Origin: an uncultured Clostridia bacterium
GTDB taxonomy: Bacteria; Bacillota; Clostridia; Christensenellales; CAG-138
Assembly (NCBI GenBank): GCA_944336625.1
Contig: CALVLF010000022.1
Location: 1-39,408 of the forward strand
DNA: 39,408 nucleotides
Direction of reading: 5' to 3'
The first letter of the stretch is position 1; every line of letters begins with the position of its first letter. The position numbers were made by a program, and so were the translations under genes. The notes under the pieces were generated by a model. It saw nothing but the letters and a program-made list of their open reading frames with translations. It did no database searches and was not told the DNA's origin. Shown here in pieces: positions 35,094 through 39,408 of the stretch.

Positions 35094-36005
35094 TTAATTA
35101 GCTTGTTGACTGGAAGCTTCGTGCTTTGCCGGCCTAGATAAAAGGATGATGGCTGCCAATACAAAGAAGATTCCTATGCCGCCCCACAGGCTCATAGGCT
35201 CCCCCAGGATAAAAACGCTGACTAAGGCGCTAACCAGGGGCTCCGTCGTGGCCAAGATACCAGCCTTTCCCGTATCTAGGGTCTCCATGCCTTTGGTATA
35301 GAGAAAAAATGGGATGGCACCGCATAATAAGCTGCCCAAGATCCCTATCAGCAAGGCCTGGGGCGATGCAAAAAGGCGGCTAAGCGTACCGCCTGCCCCG
35401 GCTGGAAGAAGCGTGGCCAAGGTCGCGAAAAGAAAGCTATATAAATTAATGGTGATCGTTGTATACTTTCGCAGGGCAATGCGGGCAAAAATGCTATACA
35501 TAGCATAGGTAAAGCCAGCAAGAAGACCCGTTATGATTCCAATCCAGGGAACCGCCGCAAACCCATCCAGGATGCCGCTGACCAGAGCACATCCTGTAAG
35601 GGCCAGAAAAATGGCGATCAACTTCTGCCCGGTGATCGTTTCCTTAAAAAACAATGCGGAAAACAGGATGATAAATATGGGAGAAGTATAGGCAAGAATG
35701 GCGGTTATGGATAAGGGGCAATATGTAAGGGACGTAAAATAAAAATAGCAGAAGGTCCCAATACTCAGCGCGCCAGAGCCGACGAACATCCAGCTGTCTT
35801 TCCATGCGATGCGGAAAAGCCCCCTATTAAAAAGCAGGCTGTATAGAGCAAAAGCAAGGAAGCTGACCAGCATACGAACCCCTGCCGTCTGCATGGGAGA
35901 AAAGCCAAGGGCTTCCATTCCCCGCGCATACAGCCCCAGAGTGGCTCCCCAGAATATGCCTGCGCCAATTACCAGAAAAAGGCCCGGATTAACCTTTCGG
36001 ACCAT
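35094..36005 (-). CDS. EamA/RhaT family drug-metabolite transporter
   Basis: A 303-aa protein with ten hydrophobic helices in two EamA repeats (about 8-135 and 148-292). Signs are GAGIFWGATLGLYARGMEALGFSP at the start, ITAILAYTSPIFIILFSALFFKETI (about 95-119) and the parallel second-half LATTEPLVSALVSVFILGEPMSLW, followed by a short basic C-terminus. Substrate unknown. The ATG at 36005 has TTGGAGGATACT before it; the ORF extends upstream to 36047 without a ribosome site. Confidence 0.88.
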   Translation of the reverse strand: MVRKVNPGLFLVIGAGIFWGATLGLYARGMEALGFSPMQTAGVRMLVSFLAFALYSLLFNRGLFRIAWKDSWMFVGSGALSIGTFCYFYFTSLTYCPLSITAILAYTSPIFIILFSALFFKETITGQKLIAIFLALTGCALVSGILDGFAAVPWIGIITGLLAGFTYAMYSIFARIALRKYTTITINLYSFLFATLATLLPAGAGGTLSRLFASPQALLIGILGSLLCGAIPFFLYTKGMETLDTGKAGILATTEPLVSALVSVFILGEPMSLWGGIGIFFVLAAIILLSRPAKHEASSQQAN

Positions 36006-36033
36006 AGTATCCTCCAAGAAGAAAACGGTACGC

Positions 36034-36060
36034 AAAAAAACCGGCATTTACACCGGCTTT
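36034..36060 (-). terminator. Terminator after rpsT
   Basis: On the minus strand CCGG-8-CCGG with flanking AAA/TTT pairs, followed by seven T residues. The stem is short but the T-run is strong. It lies about 26 nt after the rpsT stop. Confidence 0.65.
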
Positions 36061-36085
36061 CTGCAACAAATTAAAACCGTAAAGA

Positions 36086-36346
36086 TTATTTTGCAGCCAG
36101 CTTGATGGCCAGTTGCGCCTTTTTCCGGTCTGCCGCATTTTTATGAATAACGCCCTTGGCAGCCGCCTTGTCTACCGTACTGACAGCATTGAGATAGCTG
36201 GCCTGGATTGCAGCAGCGTCATCGGAAGCAAGAGAAGCATCGAAGCTCTTGATAGCGGTCTTAACCCGGGAAACGATCATACGATTCCGAAGATTCTTTT
36301 TTGCGGTAATGCCAACCCGCTTAAGCGCGGACTTATGGTTAGCCAA
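36086..36346 (-). CDS. rpsT: Ribosomal protein S20
   Basis: An 86-aa basic helical protein of the 30S subunit that binds 16S rRNA. Starts MANHKSALKRVGITAKKNLRN and ends RKKAQLAIKLAAK, with KGVIHKNAADRKKA. The start codon is TTG (TTG-GCT-AAC), with GGAGG 8 nt upstream. Monocistronic, running divergently from gpr. Confidence 0.97.
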   Translation of the reverse strand: MANHKSALKRVGITAKKNLRNRMIVSRVKTAIKSFDASLASDDAAAIQASYLNAVSTVDKAAAKGVIHKNAADRKKAQLAIKLAAK

Positions 36347-36381
36347 AATTCGTTCCTCCTTTTTTTACTCGAACATTGGAA

Positions 36382-36410
36382 ATTATACCATGTCCAGAAT
36401 GCCTTTGCAA
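36382..36410 (-). promoter_or_regulatory. Promoter of rpsT
   Basis: On the minus strand TTGCAA (36405-36410), a 17-bp spacer and TATAAT (36382-36387), with TGG before the -10 (extended). A strong sigma-A promoter, fitting a ribosomal protein gene. Confidence 0.8.
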
Positions 36411-36504
36411 GCCCATTCGCCTGCTTTTTGCTTGTTTTTTTCAAATATCGCAGGCGTTTTGCGGCACACTAACCCTATCCCTGCTGGAGAGGAGGAAATT
36501 CGTT

Positions 36505-37428
36505 ATGGAAAAAAATATTTATACGGACCTAGCGTTGGAAGCCCGGGAAATGAATCCCGCCATTGACGGCGTTTTGGAAGATGAAGAAAAATTAGATGGT
36601 CTTACCGTCTCCCGAATTGAAATAAAAACCAACGAAGCGGCCGAAAAACTAGAAAAACCCATGGGGCACTATGTAACGCTAGATGCCCCTGGCCTTGTAG
36701 ACCGCCCTTTGGATCTGTTTGCCCGCGTGAGTGAGAGCCTTTCCAAAGAGCTAGGGCGGCTTTTTGCAGGCTTAAAGGAGGATGCTACCGTTTTAATTGT
36801 GGGCCTAGGCAACCGGGGGATCACCTCGGACTCCCTGGGGCCCAAGGTAGCGGAGCAGGTATTTGTAACCCGGCATGTAACGGAATATATGCCCGGCGCC
36901 CTCTCCTCTCCCGCCCGCTCCGTTTGCGCGGTGGCTCCCGGAGTTTTGGGAATCACAGGCATCGAGACCATGGAAATCATTCGAGGGATCACAGAGCATC
37001 TAAAGCCGGATTTGATCCTTGCCATCGATTCCTTGGCCTCCCGCCGGGCTGCCCGCATCAGCACCACGATTCAGCTGACGGATACGGGAATCAATCCGGG
37101 CAGCGGCGTAGGGAATACCCGAAAAGGCCTGAATGCTGAAAGCTTTGGTATTCCCGTTTTTGCGGTAGGCGTGCCCCTGGTAGTTTATGCCACTACGATC
37201 TCCCAGGATACCATTTCCCTGATCGCCGATGAAACAGGCCTTCACCAGGATGAAGAGAAGCTCCGGGCTCTAGCGGAGAAGGTTAGCGAAGAACATTTGG
37301 GCGCCATGGTCGTTACCCCCAAGGATGTAGATCAAATCGTTCAGGATATGTCTAGGGTTTTGGCCGATGGAATCAATATGGCGCTTTTTGAACAGAATTA
37401 CGAAGAGGTGCGCATGCTAGTCACCTGA
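36505..37428 (+). CDS. gpr: Spore germination protease (SASP endopeptidase)
   Basis: A 307-aa aspartic-type protease made as zymogen in the forespore, which degrades small acid-soluble DNA-binding proteins at germination. N-terminal IYTDLALEA holds the self-processing site (T-D-L-A). Catalytic region: GLGNRGITSDSLGPKV (about 94-109) and LAIDSLASRRAARISTTIQL (about 170-190). Further motifs are GSGVGNTRKGLN and PLVVYATTISQD. GAGAGGAGG precedes the ATG at 36505; the longer frame to 36376 is not coding. Followed by spoIIP. Confidence 0.96.
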   Translation: MEKNIYTDLALEAREMNPAIDGVLEDEEKLDGLTVSRIEIKTNEAAEKLEKPMGHYVTLDAPGLVDRPLDLFARVSESLSKELGRLFAGLKEDATVLIVGLGNRGITSDSLGPKVAEQVFVTRHVTEYMPGALSSPARSVCAVAPGVLGITGIETMEIIRGITEHLKPDLILAIDSLASRRAARISTTIQLTDTGINPGSGVGNTRKGLNAESFGIPVFAVGVPLVVYATTISQDTISLIADETGLHQDEEKLRALAEKVSEEHLGAMVVTPKDVDQIVQDMSRVLADGINMALFEQNYEEVRMLVT

Positions 37429-37501
37429 TTGAACCGGGAATCCCTTTCGTTTATCATATCTCCCCCGCCGCATTCATACCTTGTAAGCAGGGAGGGCTTG
37501 T

Positions 37502-38506
37502 ATGATGCGAAAGAGATTGCCAATGCCCCAGCTGCGCAAAAGGCTGAGCTTAGGGCCGCTGCTTCTTGCGCTTTGCTGTATAGGCGCCTTATGGTTGCAG
37601 GGGCAGGCGTATTATGGGGAAGATACTGCCCTGTACCACCGGATGGCAGGCTTGCAGGTATCCATGCTATACGGCCTGCCATATGAAGGGGAAAGCGAAC
37701 CGGCGCCTTCCCCTAACGTTGGAACGGATATCGCCGAGGGGGTCAGCGAGGGTATACGGATCGAACTATTATCCATCTCCGAAGCTCCAACAGTAGACCT
37801 TACAGGCAGCGAGCCGCGTATTTTGATATATCATACCCATACGACGGAGGCTTACTTCAAAACCCCTGCCCATGATTATACAGAAACCAGCGCTTGGCGG
37901 ACGGATGAAAATGCGCACAATATCGTAGCTGTAGGTGAAAAGCTGGCGGATCTTCTGCAGAATACCTATGGAATCTCTGTGATCCATGATACGACGAATC
38001 ACGAGCCGCCCAAGTTGGCCACCAGCTATTCCCGCTCCGAAGTTACCATGAAAAAATATAAAGAAGCCTATCCCTCCATTACTATGTTTATCGATGTCCA
38101 TAGGGATGCTTATGGCAATGATCCCCAGGAGCCAGCCGATTATATTATGATCGATGGAAAAGAAGTGGCTAGAATGATGTTTGTGGTTGGAACGGGCGAA
38201 GGAGCAACGGGAACGGGGTATGAAGAAATGCCAGACTTTGCCGCAAACTACGCGCTGGCAAAACGGATTACCGAGAGCCTGGCGGAAATAGACCCGAATC
38301 TCATGCGGAATATCCGGGTCAAAACCGGGCGCTACAACCAGCATATCTCCAATCAATGCCTGCTCGTGGAAGTAGGCCACAATGCTAATACCCTGGAACA
38401 GGCCCTCAATGCCGTGGATTACCTGGCGGCTGCCATCGCGCAAGCCGCTGGCATTGAAGCAGATTCCGTGCCCACTTCTCTCTTCGCGCCCCAGAGCACG
38501 GAGTGA
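37502..38506 (+). CDS. spoIIP: Stage II sporulation protein P
   Basis: A 334-aa membrane-anchored murein amidase/endopeptidase that thins septal peptidoglycan during engulfment with SpoIID and SpoIIM. One N-terminal transmembrane helix (about 17-33, PLLLALCCIGALWLQG). The SpoIIP domain has ILIYHTHTTEAY (about 107-118), the histidine and TFIDVHRDAYG motif (about 198-208), VGTGEGATGTG, and near the end QCLLVEVGHNANTLEQALNA. AGGGAGG precedes the ATG pair at 37502/37505. Typically followed by lepA, but here a lipoprotein gene takes that place. Confidence 0.96.
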   Translation: MMRKRLPMPQLRKRLSLGPLLLALCCIGALWLQGQAYYGEDTALYHRMAGLQVSMLYGLPYEGESEPAPSPNVGTDIAEGVSEGIRIELLSISEAPTVDLTGSEPRILIYHTHTTEAYFKTPAHDYTETSAWRTDENAHNIVAVGEKLADLLQNTYGISVIHDTTNHEPPKLATSYSRSEVTMKKYKEAYPSITMFIDVHRDAYGNDPQEPADYIMIDGKEVARMMFVVGTGEGATGTGYEEMPDFAANYALAKRITESLAEIDPNLMRNIRVKTGRYNQHISNQCLLVEVGHNANTLEQALNAVDYLAAAIAQAAGIEADSVPTSLFAPQSTE

Positions 38507-38667
38507 GTTGCATACGAAAAACATAGGGCGTCATCTTTTAAATGCATGATATTATAGGATGCCCCTATGCAAATCCGATTTCATCGCATATAATCAGGTT
38601 GGTAGTTCTGCGTAATCGCCTGCCGTTGAAGGTGAACTGCGCAAATCTGACATATGGGGATGTATCT

Positions 38668-39180
38668 GTGAAAAAACTTCTTATTATTAACCTTTGCTTG
38701 CTCCTGCTCTGCCTTCTTTTTTCCGGCTGCGCAGCTAGCGCCGTTGGCTATGAGTCCGGTGAGCTCCAGCTGACAGTGCCTGGGGACTGGCAATGTTCTC
38801 CTATTGAGGCAGGGCTGGATCAATATTTCTTCTATCCACCGGATGGTGGCATGCTTTATGTTTCCTACCAGCTCAACCCTAGCCCGGACTATTTAGCCCA
38901 GGAGGGAATGCTAGAAATATTCGTTCGCGCGTTTACCTTTGGTGTTCCGGATATAATCATCCAGAATATGGGACAAGCAGACTGGGGTGGCTATACCTGG
39001 GCGCAAATCGAATATACAGGAACACAGGATGGGGTAACCTGGAACAATATCCTACTGATTACCTATACAGATTCCCATATATATTCCGTATGTTATGCCG
39101 CTCCCCAGGGGCAGTTTGAGGCTATGGCGGAAGATTTCGAAGCTGTGCTGGAAACCATCCAGATACTTCCAGAGACATAA
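38668..39180 (+). CDS. Small lipoprotein of unknown function
   Basis: A 170-aa protein. The GTG at 38668 with GGGGATG upstream gives a clean lipoprotein signal (KKLLIINLCLLLLCLLFSGC, lipobox L-F-S-G-C, Cys near residue 22). The mature part is about 150 residues, mostly beta-type: LQLTVPGDWQC and YTWAQIEYTGTQDGVTWNNI and ETIQILPE at the end, resembling small PsbP-like or DUF-type surface proteins, with no firm family. It lies 160 nt after spoIIP and has its own terminator. Confidence 0.75.
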   Translation: MKKLLIINLCLLLLCLLFSGCAASAVGYESGELQLTVPGDWQCSPIEAGLDQYFFYPPDGGMLYVSYQLNPSPDYLAQEGMLEIFVRAFTFGVPDIIIQNMGQADWGGYTWAQIEYTGTQDGVTWNNILLITYTDSHIYSVCYAAPQGQFEAMAEDFEAVLETIQILPET

Positions 39181-39198
39181 ATTACCAATATATTATAT

Positions 39199-39241
39199 AA
39201 ATCCATATTGTTTTATGTGGAAAACTATATGGATTTTCCCT
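39199..39241 (+). terminator. Terminator of the lipoprotein gene
   Basis: A 10-bp stem AAATCCATAT/ATATGGATTT with an 18-nt loop, followed by TCCC. A second hairpin (CGCTGTC/GGCAGGCG with a bulge, 39251-39272) is followed by GGTTTTTT and may be the main terminator. Beyond it (39290-39408) lies a palindrome TATCGAT-N6-ATCGATA near 39315-39335 and a possible promoter TATAGT, leading into a gene outside the window. Confidence 0.6.
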
Positions 39242-39408
39242 TGAGAACATCGCTGTCTGTTTCTGGCAGGCGGGTTTTTTCATAAAATTGTGATTAAAAT
39301 AACAATCTTCATCTATCGATAATTGAATATCGATATTCCCTTTTTATCTTTTTCAAGGCTCTTTGGGTATAGTACAATACGATCGTGCCAAATATTTATG
39401 GTACATTC

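Overview
The window is chromosomal DNA of an anaerobic, spore-forming, low-to-mid GC Bacillota, most likely an uncultured gut member of the Clostridia. The evidence is a germination protease and SpoIIP, a dgt-dnaG-rpoD macromolecular-synthesis cluster, a UGA-decoded selenoprotein of the glycine/sarcosine/betaine reductase family, a choloylglycine (bile-salt) hydrolase homologue and a SirTM-type sirtuin with its macrodomain. No rRNA, tRNA, IS transposase, prophage or CRISPR array was seen.

Layout. 1-2030 (minus): two tandem DUF3841 paralogues and a TetR regulator, ending in a strong terminator. 2300-5200 (plus): a promoter with a 22-bp palindromic operator, then a two-gene reductase component B operon. 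Its second gene continues through an in-frame TGA (selenocysteine) at 4837-4839, so the true product is 439 residues. 5343-8110 (plus): glycosyltransferase-GtrA fusion, phosphodiester glycosidase-like protein and a small membrane protein, with overlapping or nearly touching ends. 8129-12130 (minus): a 53-aa DUF6440-like gene and a three-subunit molybdenum hydroxylase operon whose leader folds like a molybdenum/tungsten-cofactor riboswitch. 12479-13311: a CmpB-type membrane protein. 13349-16290: an HxlR regulator diverging from a flavin/ferredoxin protein-macrodomain-sirtuin operon. 16295-18238 (minus): a radical-SAM gene fragment, a small membrane protein and a bile-salt-hydrolase-like gene. 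18600-22489: a stand-alone Spo0A-type DNA-binding domain preceded by three 0A-box-like heptamers at 10-bp spacing, then a YyaL/DUF255 protein and an FAD-Rieske oxidoreductase.

22490-23323 is a long gap that holds a 277-bp, almost fully self-complementary, three-armed element. All six of its non-Watson-Crick pairs in the long helices are G.U pairs when read as plus-strand RNA. This is the best candidate for something undescribed. 23324-27329 (minus) is rpoD, dnaG and dgt. 27514-28416 is a lipoprotein polysaccharide deacetylase. 28682-34998 (plus) is a dense housekeeping run: queA, tgt, tsaE, tsaB, rimI, a RidA protein, a ComEC-core membrane protein and holA. 35094-36346 (minus) holds an EamA transporter and rpsT. 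36505-39180 (plus) holds gpr, spoIIP and a lipoprotein.

Themes. Amino-acid/amine reduction (selenoprotein), purine-type hydroxylation (Mo enzyme), bile-salt deconjugation and ADP-ribose/sirtuin signalling are accessory modules set between conserved clostridial core blocks. Calls rest on reading the sequence and recalling protein families. No database search was run.
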